A stretch of DNA of 5,918 bases from Oscillospiraceae bacterium (GCA_003486665.1 DNGF01000056.1:1815-7732); one strand, 5' to 3'; shown: positions 1-5,584, counted from the first letter of the stretch. Numbers and translations: made by a program. Notes: generated by a model not told the origin, from the letters alone.

Positions 1-1587
1 AAAACAATTTTTGATAGTCAAATGGTGATAATGATTGTGTTCCATTTTAGAGGTCTTAGTTCCGCCCATCTGATGAATTGCAGCACCCGTTGAATTTTTT
101 AATACACAATTTTCAACGGTTATATAATTTGAACCCTCTGAAACATACACACAATGATTGGTCTTATCAACAGACAACGAATTGTCAATACTGCCGCCCG
201 ATACAAGAATTTTGCTGCAAGCCTTAAAGTGATAACCAAACATAGTTCTTGAAACATTGCAATTGATGAATCTGTGATTCAACGGACGATTTTTCGACAC
301 AATGCCCGCATTCGTGTGAACCGCAAAATCAAAACCGTCTATTGCAACATTATAAACCGTCATATTGACAGGGAAATGCAATGACTCTGTATAACCCTGA
401 AAGCGCAAACATTTTTCTTGACCGTTTACGATATTGCCATTCTCATACTTTGTCAATCCCGAAAGCTTCAAGTCACACATTTCAATGTTCTTCACTCCGG
501 TATTGTTCGAATTTCCGAAAAGTATGTAATAATCATCTTTTTTCGTAACTTTCGGTTCCCATACCCTTATCTGCGAACCGTGACCGATAATGCAGATATT
601 AGATTTCTCAAAGCTCAATGTTCCGCTTACAAGATAAAGTCCGCTGCGTCGGAGATTAAGGTTAATCATTTCATCTGTATCGAAAGTATTGATAAAGCTT
701 TGAAGAAATTCCGTGTCATCCAGATACTCGACAACATTCCCGTTCAGCACATCCTCGATTTTATCCGGACCGTAGCCTATATCATCACCAAAATAGCAAT
801 CCATACGCTTCATCTTAACGTAAATGCAGCCACTTGTTGTATAAATAAGCTTACCGTCATATCGCAAAGAGCCTGTTACATTTGGATCATCTGTGAAATC
901 CTCTGTACCGTCTTTGTGAATAATCTCATAATATGAGGGTGACAGGGGAACATTTATAACATTGGTGCCGTTATTGTGAGAATAGTTCCATGTATAAACA
1001 TTTTCGTCAAAAGTAAACAGATACTTCTTTCCGTTTAAGATCTGTCCTCTGCCCTCAGTCAGACTTCTGCATTCAAGAGCGTCACGCATATCCTCCATAA
1101 CCACGGTGTTTTCGGGCGTCAATCTGTCGGGGTTAAGCGCATTGTCCTCGCCATAGCCCGTGTACCACATAGGTCTAAGATAAGTAATCGCCTTTGGAGC
1201 AGCAATAAGCGCCTCAAGAGCCTGCACATTTTCACAATGAATTCTAAGCTCAGCCAAGCCCTTTGTGCCACCTGAAACTGTCGATGTAAACTGCGAACTT
1301 ACATCGTCGTCACCAATCACAACAGTCATTCTGCATGACGATGGTACCGACAAGCCTGCTCTTGACTCTTCCCTTTCTGTTCCGTCGTCACCCTGAATCC
1401 AATACATTATTGAAGCGTAATCTGTATAAAGGGCATCCTCGTGAGGAAGACGCAAAGTTATGACTGCGTCTTTTTCCTCGATACGACAATCCGCCGCACT
1501 GAGCGGAACGTCATATGTTTTCATTCCGTTATTTTCCCATATCTCTTTTGTGGTATTAAAATTTCTTTCTGTGATATCAATAAACAT
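1..1587 (-). CDS. Beta-helix (tail-spike-like) protein, C-terminus cut by window edge
   Basis: Reading leftward from the ATG at 1587, the frame stays open for 529 codons to base 1 with no stop, so the protein is longer than seen. The start is set by an AAGGAAG ribosome binding site at 1596-1602, 8 nt away. There is no signal peptide or membrane segment; the N-terminus reads MFIDITERNFNTTKEIWENN. Residues 1-130 look like a beta-rich module that I do not recognise with certainty; it resembles attachment domains of phage baseplate or fibre proteins only in general style. Residues about 310-529 show the short repeated strand-turn pattern of a right-handed parallel beta-helix (KNIEMCDLKLSG, VYNVAIDGF, HRFINCNVSR, YITVENCVLKNS, HLTIKNC), the fold of pectate lyases, GH28 enzymes and phage tail spikes. 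Without a secretion signal, a phage-derived or tail-like particle spike is more likely than an exported polysaccharidase. The active site, if any, cannot be judged from this part. Codons look more AT-rich than those of iscS to its right, compatible with horizontal acquisition. The gene appears SOS-regulated (see promoter and LexA box). Confidence 0.85.
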   Translation of the reverse strand, partial: MFIDITERNFNTTKEIWENNGMKTYDVPLSAADCRIEEKDAVITLRLPHEDALYTDYASIMYWIQGDDGTEREESRAGLSVPSSCRMTVVIGDDDVSSQFTSTVSGGTKGLAELRIHCENVQALEALIAAPKAITYLRPMWYTGYGEDNALNPDRLTPENTVVMEDMRDALECRSLTEGRGQILNGKKYLFTFDENVYTWNYSHNNGTNVINVPLSPSYYEIIHKDGTEDFTDDPNVTGSLRYDGKLIYTTSGCIYVKMKRMDCYFGDDIGYGPDKIEDVLNGNVVEYLDDTEFLQSFINTFDTDEMINLNLRRSGLYLVSGTLSFEKSNICIIGHGSQIRVWEPKVTKKDDYYILFGNSNNTGVKNIEMCDLKLSGLTKYENGNIVNGQEKCLRFQGYTESLHFPVNMTVYNVAIDGFDFAVHTNAGIVSKNRPLNHRFINCNVSRTMFGYHFKACSKILVSGGSIDNSLSVDKTNHCVYVSEGSNYITVENCVLKNSTGAAIHQMGGTKTSKMEHNHYHHLTIKNCF

Positions 1588-1599
1588 TGTTTTTTCTTC

Positions 1600-1622
1600 C
1601 TTTTAAAAATATATTTTAAAAG
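1600..1622 (-). repeat. AT-rich inverted repeat touching the ribosome binding site
   Basis: CTTTTAAAA (1600-1608) and TTTTAAAAG (1614-1622) are perfect 9-bp arms around a 5-nt spacer. In the leftward transcript the 3' arm ends in the first AAG of the AAGGAAG ribosome binding site of the beta-helix gene. A hairpin could therefore partly mask the site. The stem is nearly all A-U, so its stability is doubtful and a regulatory role is only an inference. Confidence 0.4.
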
Positions 1623-1782
1623 CTGTTAAAAATGACTGTATATTGATATTTTACTGTCGGCGGCGCATCATACCGCAGGATCAGCATCGACAATAAAAGC
1701 AGTGCTATTATTAATGATAAGCTCAAACGGCAACTGCACAGTCATCATAACAACTTATCTTAGCATCACTTTTTTACGGAAA

Positions 1783-1792
1783 CGAACGTTCG
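1783..1792. promoter_or_regulatory. Perfect 10-bp palindrome CGAACGTTCG in the leader
   Basis: CGAACGTTCG is fully self-complementary and lies about 40 bp downstream of the predicted start of leftward transcription. It contains the GAAC and GTTC half-sites of a LexA box but with no spacer, whereas LexA needs four bases between them. It is therefore not a standard LexA site. It could bind another regulator, be a decayed operator, or be chance. Confidence 0.3.
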
Positions 1793-1835
1793 AAAATTTC
1801 CGCATTAGCTTCCCATTTTTCTGATCCGTAATTTC

Positions 1836-1864
1836 ATTATACCTGAACATTTGTTCGTTGTCAA
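1836..1864 (-). promoter_or_regulatory. Consensus SigA promoter of the beta-helix gene
   Basis: On the minus strand the sequence reads TTGACA (1864-1859), 17 bp, TATAAT (1841-1836): both hexamers and the spacing match the sigma-70/SigA consensus exactly. Immediately upstream (about 1865-1885) the minus strand has two runs of seven A residues, resembling an UP element. Transcription should start near 1829 and run left into the beta-helix gene. Such a strong unassisted promoter would need a repressor, which fits the LexA operator in its spacer. Confidence 0.85.
1844..1857 (-). promoter_or_regulatory. LexA (DinR) SOS box inside the promoter spacer
   Basis: The minus strand reads CGAACAAATGTTCA. 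Compared with the Bacillus subtilis LexA/DinR consensus CGAACRNRYGTTYC it matches 13 of 14 positions, failing only at the last base. Both GAAC and GTTC half-sites are intact with the required 4-bp spacing. The box lies wholly between the -35 and -10 elements, so bound LexA would block RNA polymerase directly. The inference is repression in normal growth and release after DNA damage through RecA-stimulated LexA cleavage. Confidence 0.8.
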
Positions 1865-1941
1865 TAGTTTTTTTGTTTTTTTGTTAAATTATTTCACCTA
1901 CATAATTTCGTATTACATTATATATTCTTTCTATGCTTCAC

Positions 1942-1974
1942 TTTTCACGCTTTTATTACAACTAATTGTGAAAA
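1942..1974. repeat. Inverted repeat in the divergent intergenic region
   Basis: TTTTCAC (1942-1948) is mirrored by GTGAAAA (1968-1974) across 19 bases. It lies between the leftward SOS promoter and the rightward isc promoter. No function is evident. Apart from this and the 1996-2015 repeat, the stretch 1865-2022 is AT-rich and holds no gene that I can see. Confidence 0.25.
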
Positions 1975-1995
1975 TTAACAGTTTTTGACCCGCGT

Positions 1996-2015
1996 CGGTT
2001 AGTTTATTCTAACTG
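1996..2015. promoter_or_regulatory. Inverted repeat just upstream of the isc promoter, candidate operator
   Basis: CGGTTAG (1996-2002) and CTAACTG (2009-2015) form a 7-bp inverted repeat with one G-T pair and a 6-bp AT-rich centre. It ends 7 bp before the -35 of the isc promoter, where an activator or repressor could act. Rrf2-family regulators such as IscR often control isc operons, but no iscR gene is visible here and the repeat does not clearly match the E. coli IscR consensus. Confidence 0.35.
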
Positions 2016-2022
2016 AGAAAAG

Positions 2023-2051
2023 TTGCAAAAAAAATAATATTATAGTATAAT
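2023..2051 (+). promoter_or_regulatory. SigA promoter of the iscS-iscU-mnmA operon
   Basis: TTGCAA (2023-2028), a 17-bp spacer and TATAAT (2046-2051) give one mismatch to the -35 consensus and a perfect -10. Transcription should begin near 2058, leaving about 90 nt before the iscS start. The upstream in-frame ATG at 2060 lies at the transcription start and could not have a ribosome binding site on this transcript, which supports the later iscS start. Confidence 0.7.
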
Positions 2052-2146
2052 CTGTTTGAATGGTTAAAATACCATTATCAGGATTTAGTCATTGCTTTCA
2101 ACTTTGTTTAAATCCAAGAAAACAAAAAGAAAGTCAGGCGATTTTT

Positions 2147-3343
2147 ATGAAAACTGTTTATGCAGACAATGCTGCAACAACAGCTCTTTCCCCTGAGGCT
2201 TACGACGCAATGGTAGATGCTTTAAAAAACAACTACGGTAATGCGTCAAGTTTGCATCATGTGGGTCAGGAGGCTGCCGCCGCAGTTTTGCAGGCAAGGC
2301 GCGACATTGCCGACGCTATCGGTGCCGACGTGAACGAGATCTACTTCACCTCAGGCGGAACGGAAGCGGACAACTGGGCAATCACCAATGCCGCACATCT
2401 CGGCGAGAAAAAAGGCAAGAAACACATTATTTCAACAACGTTTGAGCATCATGCCGTTCTTCACACGCTGATGAAGCTTGAAAAAGAAGGCTTTGAGGTA
2501 ACTTACCTTGATGTTCACGAGGACGGCTACGTTCGTCTTGACGAGTTCAAAAAGGCTCTCAGGGACGACACCTGCCTTGTCACAATAATGTATGCAAACA
2601 ACGAGGTCGGAACGATTCAGCCTATCCCCGAAATCGGCGCCATTTGCAAAGAAAAGGGCGTTTATTTTCACACCGACGCTGTTCAGGCTGTCGGACATCT
2701 TCCGATCAACGTTAAGGAACAGAACATTGATATGCTCTCGTTCTCATCTCATAAATTTCACGGTCCTAAGGGAATCGGCGCGCTCTATTGCCGCAAGGGT
2801 ATTCCTCTTATGGGCTTCATGCAGGGCGGCGCTCAGGAAAGAAATAAGCGCCCCGGCACAACCAACACTCCCGCTATCGTTGCAACGGCGGCGGCACTCA
2901 AAAAGTGCTGTGAGGACATGGACAAGAACATTGCCTATGTCAGCAAGTTAAGGGACAAGCTTATCGACACTATCCTTGAAATCGTTCCCCGTTCGAGAGT
3001 AAACGGCGGCCGTTCGCCCCGTCTGCCCGGTAACGTAAGCTTCTGCTTTGAGGGCATCGAGGGTGAGTCGCTTCTGCTTCACCTTGACCTCAAGGGAATC
3101 TGCGGTTCCTCGGGTTCTGCCTGTACCTCAGGCTCACTTGATCCGAGCCACGTTCTGCTTGCACTCGGTTTGCCGCACGAGATCGCTCACGGTTCACTCC
3201 GTCTTTCTCTCTGCGAATACAATACCGAGGAAGAAATTGATTACATCATTGAGGAGCTTCCGAAAATCGTTTCGATGCTCCGTGATATGTCCCCCGTTTG
3301 GGAGAGAATAATGAAAGGAGAGGACTACTATGCTATACAGTGA
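2147..3343 (+). CDS. iscS: Cysteine desulfurase, IscS/NifS family
   Basis: This PLP enzyme converts L-cysteine to L-alanine and holds the sulfur as a persulfide for transfer to Fe-S assembly and tRNA thiolation in the cytoplasm. The product is 398 residues, the usual family length. Visible motifs are the N-terminal MKTVYADNAATT; GGTEADN at 70-76 for the cofactor phosphate; H101 in EHHAVL, which stacks on PLP; N151 in NNEVGT; D177 and Q180 in HTDAVQ; SSHKFHGPKG with the Schiff-base lysine K203; and the persulfide cysteine C326 in SSGSACTSGS, in the long-loop form typical of group I enzymes. The ATG at 2147 is chosen over an in-frame ATG at 2060 because the family N-terminus begins exactly here and 2060 sits at the predicted transcription start. 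Its ribosome binding site (CAGG, 2135-2138) is weak. It is first in an operon with iscU, which it overlaps by 14 bp, and mnmA. Whether it is specialised for Fe-S, tRNA or both cannot be told from sequence; the neighbours imply both. Confidence 0.97.
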   Translation: MKTVYADNAATTALSPEAYDAMVDALKNNYGNASSLHHVGQEAAAAVLQARRDIADAIGADVNEIYFTSGGTEADNWAITNAAHLGEKKGKKHIISTTFEHHAVLHTLMKLEKEGFEVTYLDVHEDGYVRLDEFKKALRDDTCLVTIMYANNEVGTIQPIPEIGAICKEKGVYFHTDAVQAVGHLPINVKEQNIDMLSFSSHKFHGPKGIGALYCRKGIPLMGFMQGGAQERNKRPGTTNTPAIVATAAALKKCCEDMDKNIAYVSKLRDKLIDTILEIVPRSRVNGGRSPRLPGNVSFCFEGIEGESLLLHLDLKGICGSSGSACTSGSLDPSHVLLALGLPHEIAHGSLRLSLCEYNTEEEIDYIIEELPKIVSMLRDMSPVWERIMKGEDYYAIQ

Positions 3344-3779
3344 AAAGGTAATGGACCACTTCCAGCATCCGAGAAACCTCGGCAAAATGGATGACGCAGA
3401 CGGCGTCGGCGAGGTCGGCAATGCAAAGTGCGGAGATATAATGAAAATGTACCTCAAAATCAAGGACGGTAAAATCGAGGACGTTAAGTTCAACACCTTC
3501 GGCTGTGCTTCGGCGATTGCTACAAGCTCAATTGCAACCGAGATGATCAAGGGTCAGAAGATTGAGGACGCTCTCAAGCTCAGCAACAAGGCTGTTGTTG
3601 AGGCTCTTGACGGACTTCCGCCGGCAAAGATTCACTGCTCTGTTCTTGCCGAGCAGGCTGTTAAGGCAGCTCTCAAGGATTACTACACCAAGAACGGTCT
3701 TGAGCTTGACCCGAACGTATTCGGCGCTGACTGCGGCGGCAGCTGCGAAAGCTGTGAGGGCTGCGGTCACGAGGGCTAA
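3330..3779 (+). CDS. iscU: Fe-S cluster assembly scaffold IscU with Cys-rich tail
   Basis: IscU receives sulfur from IscS and iron to build a [2Fe-2S] or [4Fe-4S] cluster for transfer to apo-proteins. The 149-residue product has all the scaffold ligands: C34 and D36 in NAKCGD, C59 in FGCASAIA, and H102-C103 in KIHCSVLAEQ. LPPAK at 96-100 corresponds to the LPPVK loop recognised by the HscA chaperone in proteobacteria, although no hscA or hscB is nearby. The N-terminal YSEKVMDHFQHPRN is typical of IscU. The C-terminus is extended by about 15 residues with four more cysteines (C135, C139, C142, C145) in a Gly/Cys-rich tail absent from E. coli IscU (128 residues). The gene starts inside the end of iscS and has a strong AAAGGAG site at 3314-3320, so translation is probably coupled. 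An alternative name is NifU-like N-terminal-domain protein; the assignment as an IscU-type scaffold is secure. Confidence 0.96.
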   Translation: MLYSEKVMDHFQHPRNLGKMDDADGVGEVGNAKCGDIMKMYLKIKDGKIEDVKFNTFGCASAIATSSIATEMIKGQKIEDALKLSNKAVVEALDGLPPAKIHCSVLAEQAVKAALKDYYTKNGLELDPNVFGADCGGSCESCEGCGHEG

Positions 3780-3782
3780 GCT

Positions 3783-4853
3783 ATGAAAAAGGCTATGATT
3801 GCCATGAGCGGCGGAGTTGACAGCTCCGTCGCTGCTTATCTGATAACCCAACAGGGCTATGAAGCGATCGGCGTAACGATGAAGCTTTACAACAACGAGG
3901 ATATCGGTATAAAAAAGGAAAAGACCTGCTGTTCGCTCGACGATGTTGAGGACGCAAGGAGCGTTGCGAACAGGCTCGGCATACCTTATTATGTTTTCAA
4001 TTACACCGATAATTTCAAATTGCAGGTTATTGAGCGATTCGTTGACGCATATCGCAACGGCAGAACGCCGAACCCGTGCATAGACTGTAACCGATACATC
4101 AAGTTCGACCAGCTCATGCACAGGGCAAAGGAATTACAGTTTGACTACGTTGTAACGGGACACTACGCCATCAATGAGTATGACGAAGACAAGGGTCGTT
4201 GGATTCTTCGCAAGGCAACCGACGGCACAAAGGATCAGAGCTATGTTCTCTACTCGCTTACGCAGGATCAGCTCAGCAGAACTCTTTTTCCGCTCGGCAG
4301 AATGACTAAGCATGAAGCGAGGGAAATTGCCGAAGCACAGGGCTTTGTCAATGCCGACAAGCACGACAGCCAGGATATTTGCTTCGTTCCCGACGGCGAC
4401 TATGCCCATTTCATTGAGAATTGGTGCGGATTCAGATTCACCGAGGGCGATTTTGTTGACCGTGACGGCAATTTCATTGCCAAGCACAAGGGCATAATCA
4501 ACTACACCATCGGTCAGCGCAAGGGCTTAGGCATTGCGGCAAAAGCTCCGTACTATGTTGTCAGCAAGGATCTTGCGAAAAATCAGGTCGTGCTCGGCTC
4601 AAATGACGATTTGTTCTCAGATCGCCTTGAAGCTACGGATCTGAACTTCATCTCAATTGAAAAGCTCACCGAACCGATGAAAGTCAAAGCGAAGGTCAGA
4701 TACAGACAAAAAGAAACCGACGCGGTTATTACTCCGCTCGAAAACGGAAATGTCAGCGTCGATTTTGAAACGCCCCAGCGTGCGATTGCTCCCGGTCAGG
4801 CGGTCGTGTTCTATGACGGAGATATCGTTGTCGGCGGCGGAACGATTATATAA
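3783..4853 (+). CDS. mnmA: tRNA-specific 2-thiouridylase MnmA
   Basis: MnmA adenylates U34 of the tRNAs for Lys, Glu and Gln and replaces O2 with sulfur that originates from a cysteine desulfurase, giving s2U34 for accurate decoding. The 356-residue length is normal. The N-terminal PP-loop SGGVDSS (residues 9-15) binds ATP. NPCIDCNRYIKFD (97-109) holds C99 and C102, C102 matching the catalytic cysteine of E. coli MnmA. The persulfide cysteine is C200 in DSQDICFVPDGDY. TGHYA (125-129) and GQRKGLG (244-250) are other conserved family motifs, and the C-terminal beta domain ends in QAVVFYDGDIVVGGGTI. A further pair, C49-C50, occurs in KTCCSLDDVEDAR. The gene starts 3 bp after iscU with GAGGG (3771-3775) 7 nt upstream, so it belongs to the same operon, and IscS is the evident sulfur donor. 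No terminator follows. Confidence 0.97.
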   Translation: MKKAMIAMSGGVDSSVAAYLITQQGYEAIGVTMKLYNNEDIGIKKEKTCCSLDDVEDARSVANRLGIPYYVFNYTDNFKLQVIERFVDAYRNGRTPNPCIDCNRYIKFDQLMHRAKELQFDYVVTGHYAINEYDEDKGRWILRKATDGTKDQSYVLYSLTQDQLSRTLFPLGRMTKHEAREIAEAQGFVNADKHDSQDICFVPDGDYAHFIENWCGFRFTEGDFVDRDGNFIAKHKGIINYTIGQRKGLGIAAKAPYYVVSKDLAKNQVVLGSNDDLFSDRLEATDLNFISIEKLTEPMKVKAKVRYRQKETDAVITPLENGNVSVDFETPQRAIAPGQAVVFYDGDIVVGGGTII

Positions 4854-4856
4854 TAT
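4828..4856 (+). promoter_or_regulatory. Possible weak promoter at the end of mnmA
   Basis: TTGTCG (4828-4833) and TAATAT (4851-4856) are 17 bp apart; the run TATATAATATAATG also offers TATAAT hexamers at 4849-4854 and 4854-4859, but with 15- or 20-bp spacing. It could start a separate transcript for the two small regulator genes that follow. The match is modest and partly within mnmA coding sequence. Confidence 0.25.
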
Positions 4857-4909
4857 AATGTATAGACTTCACTATCACAAACTGCATCAAAATTCATGAG
4901 GTAATTATT

Positions 4910-5080
4910 ATGGAAGATAAGCTTTTGAGATATACGCTCCGTGTTGACAGACTTTTGTTTAAGAAATTCAGATATATTGCGGAGTCCGAGGGTCGTTCCG
5001 CAAACAAGGAAATTGAACAGTACCTGAAAAAGCGTGTTGCAAAATATGAAGCGGAAAACGGTAAGATAGATGTTGATTAA
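4910..5080 (+). CDS. Small ribbon-helix-helix (Arc-like) DNA-binding protein
   Basis: A 56-residue protein begins at the ATG at 4910, with TGAGGT (4897-4902) 7 nt upstream, a good ribosome binding site. Residues about 5-12 (LLRYTLRVD) form the basic beta-strand that inserts in the major groove in this family. Residues 14-26 and 30-46 form two helices joined by the EGRSANKEIEQYLKKR pattern typical of Arc/MetJ-type proteins. Such proteins act as dimers, often repressors, antitoxins or plasmid and phage regulators. Here there is no obvious toxin: the next gene, overlapping by 11 bp, encodes another DNA-binding protein. The gene follows mnmA by 56 bp with no terminator between, so it may be co-transcribed with the isc operon. 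Its target is unknown. Confidence 0.85.
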   Translation: MEDKLLRYTLRVDRLLFKKFRYIAESEGRSANKEIEQYLKKRVAKYEAENGKIDVD

Positions 5081-5312
5081 GGATGCAATAACTTTACGTT
5101 TCAAAAACATCTGCACAGAGAGAAACATAAAATACAATGAGCTTGCCGTTCGTTCAGGCGTTACTCCATCAACGGTTTACAGTATGATGGATGACAGACG
5201 CCGTGACCTTTCGGTCATTACCCTCAAGAAGCTTTGTGACGGACTCGACATGACAATTACCGAATTTTTCAATGACGACATTTTCAGAAATCTTGAACAG
5301 GAAATGTTCTGA
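5070..5312 (+). CDS. Small XRE-family helix-turn-helix regulator
   Basis: The 80-residue product is little more than one Cro/C1-type DNA-binding domain. The fold spans about residues 5-67: the first helix in DAITLRFKNICTERN, the helix-turn-helix at 22-40 (YNELAVRSGVTPSTVYSMM), then DLSVITLKKLCDGLDMTITEFF, the family's closing helices. There is no sensor domain, so any signal must act through expression or a partner. The start overlaps the preceding ribbon-helix-helix gene by 11 bp and has only a weak ribosome binding site (GGTAAG), suggesting translational coupling. It ends just before a strong terminator hairpin. The family includes phage repressors and antitoxins as well as chromosomal regulators; the specific role is not known. 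Confidence 0.88.
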   Translation: MLIKDAITLRFKNICTERNIKYNELAVRSGVTPSTVYSMMDDRRRDLSVITLKKLCDGLDMTITEFFNDDIFRNLEQEMF

Positions 5313-5313
5313 C

Positions 5314-5357
5314 ACAAACCTCCCCTTGATTCGTTCAACGGGAGGTTTGTTCTATTT
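5314..5357 (+). terminator. Hairpin terminator after the XRE gene
   Basis: ACAAACCTCCC (5314-5324) pairs perfectly with GGGAGGTTTGT (5340-5350). After one C-C mismatch the stem continues with TTGA/TCAA around a TTCGT loop. The tail TCTATTTT is U-rich but interrupted. It begins 2 bp after the XRE stop codon and should end the preceding unit, possibly the whole isc-mnmA-regulator transcript. Confidence 0.85.
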
Positions 5358-5414
5358 TCTGTTATTGCCTATACACCTTCGTACAAACTATTTCATATTC
5401 TTTACAAATAACGG

Positions 5415-5443
5415 TTGTTTTTTGCCTCAGTCTGCGTTATAAT
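5415..5443 (+). promoter_or_regulatory. Possible weak promoter in the argC upstream region
   Basis: TTGTTT (5415-5420), 17 bp, TATAAT (5438-5443). No gene with a ribosome binding site follows before argC. It may be a distal argC promoter, the start of a short untranslated RNA, or chance in AT-rich DNA. Nothing else that looks like a gene was seen in 5358-5690. Confidence 0.3.
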
Positions 5444-5488
5444 AATGTATAATTACGGATTATGGACATTTGTCTTTTCGGAACAAAA

Positions 5489-5525
5489 TTATAAATGAAT
5501 ATTCATGTTTTTATTCATTTTATAA
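5489..5525. promoter_or_regulatory. Candidate arginine-repressor (ArgR/AhrC) box, distal
   Basis: The segment contains the perfect palindrome ATGAATATTCAT (5495-5506). It also contains a longer imperfect inverted repeat, TTATAAATGAAT (5489-5500) against ATTCATTTTATAA (5513-5525), with one extra base. On the minus strand it reads AATGAATAAAAACATGAA, whose first half resembles the Bacillus ARG box CATGAATAAAAATKCAAG. Its place upstream of argC makes ArgR the natural candidate, but the second half of the box fits poorly. Confidence 0.45.
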
Positions 5526-5584
5526 CTCTTTGTCCGCCGTTTGACCGCCGGATAGCAAAATTCCCAGTTTATTGCGGTTTTTAA

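Larger units (their letters stand above)
1588..1828 (-). other. Long 5' leader of the beta-helix gene with micro-ORFs
   Basis: About 240 nt lie between the predicted transcription start of the leftward promoter and the beta-helix ATG. The leader holds three very short frames on the minus strand. They are 1805-1755 (MRKFSNVRFRKKVMLR, basic), 1748-1668 (26 residues, starting MMTVQLPFELIINNSTAF) and 1671-1651 (MMRRRQ). The last two overlap as stop-start (TATGATG). Ribosome binding sites are weak: GGGAAG only 3 nt before the first, none obvious for the others. They may be chance frames or leader peptides. I saw no full gene, RNA gene or known riboswitch here. Confidence 0.3.

Noticed and set aside
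418..936. Rightward open frame of 172 codons
   Set aside because: It lies antisense to the continuous 529-codon leftward beta-helix frame, has no ribosome binding site and shows no recognisable protein motif.
1441..1629. Rightward open frame of 62 codons at the start of the beta-helix gene
   Set aside because: It is antisense to the well-supported start of the leftward gene, and its translation is Phe/Cys-rich and unlike a protein.
1783..1792. CGAACGTTCG as a second LexA box
   Set aside because: LexA needs four bases between GAAC and GTTC; here there are none. It is kept only as an unexplained palindrome.
2060..2146. Upstream in-frame ATG that would extend IscS by 29 residues
   Set aside because: It lies at the predicted transcription start, has no ribosome binding site, and the added residues do not resemble the IscS family, which begins at MKTVYADNAATT.
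3528..4121. Leftward open frame of 197 codons across iscU and mnmA
   Set aside because: It is antisense to two unmistakable conserved genes and is a codon-bias shadow.
4811..5137. Leftward open frame of 108 codons over the mnmA end and the small regulators
   Set aside because: It overlaps three coding regions with better starts and motifs, and its hydrophobic translation is what AT-rich antisense sequence gives.
5495..5584. 29-codon frame starting at ATG 5495, as a possible arg leader peptide
   Set aside because: It has no ribosome binding site, is upstream of the main argC promoter, and contains no run of arginine codons.
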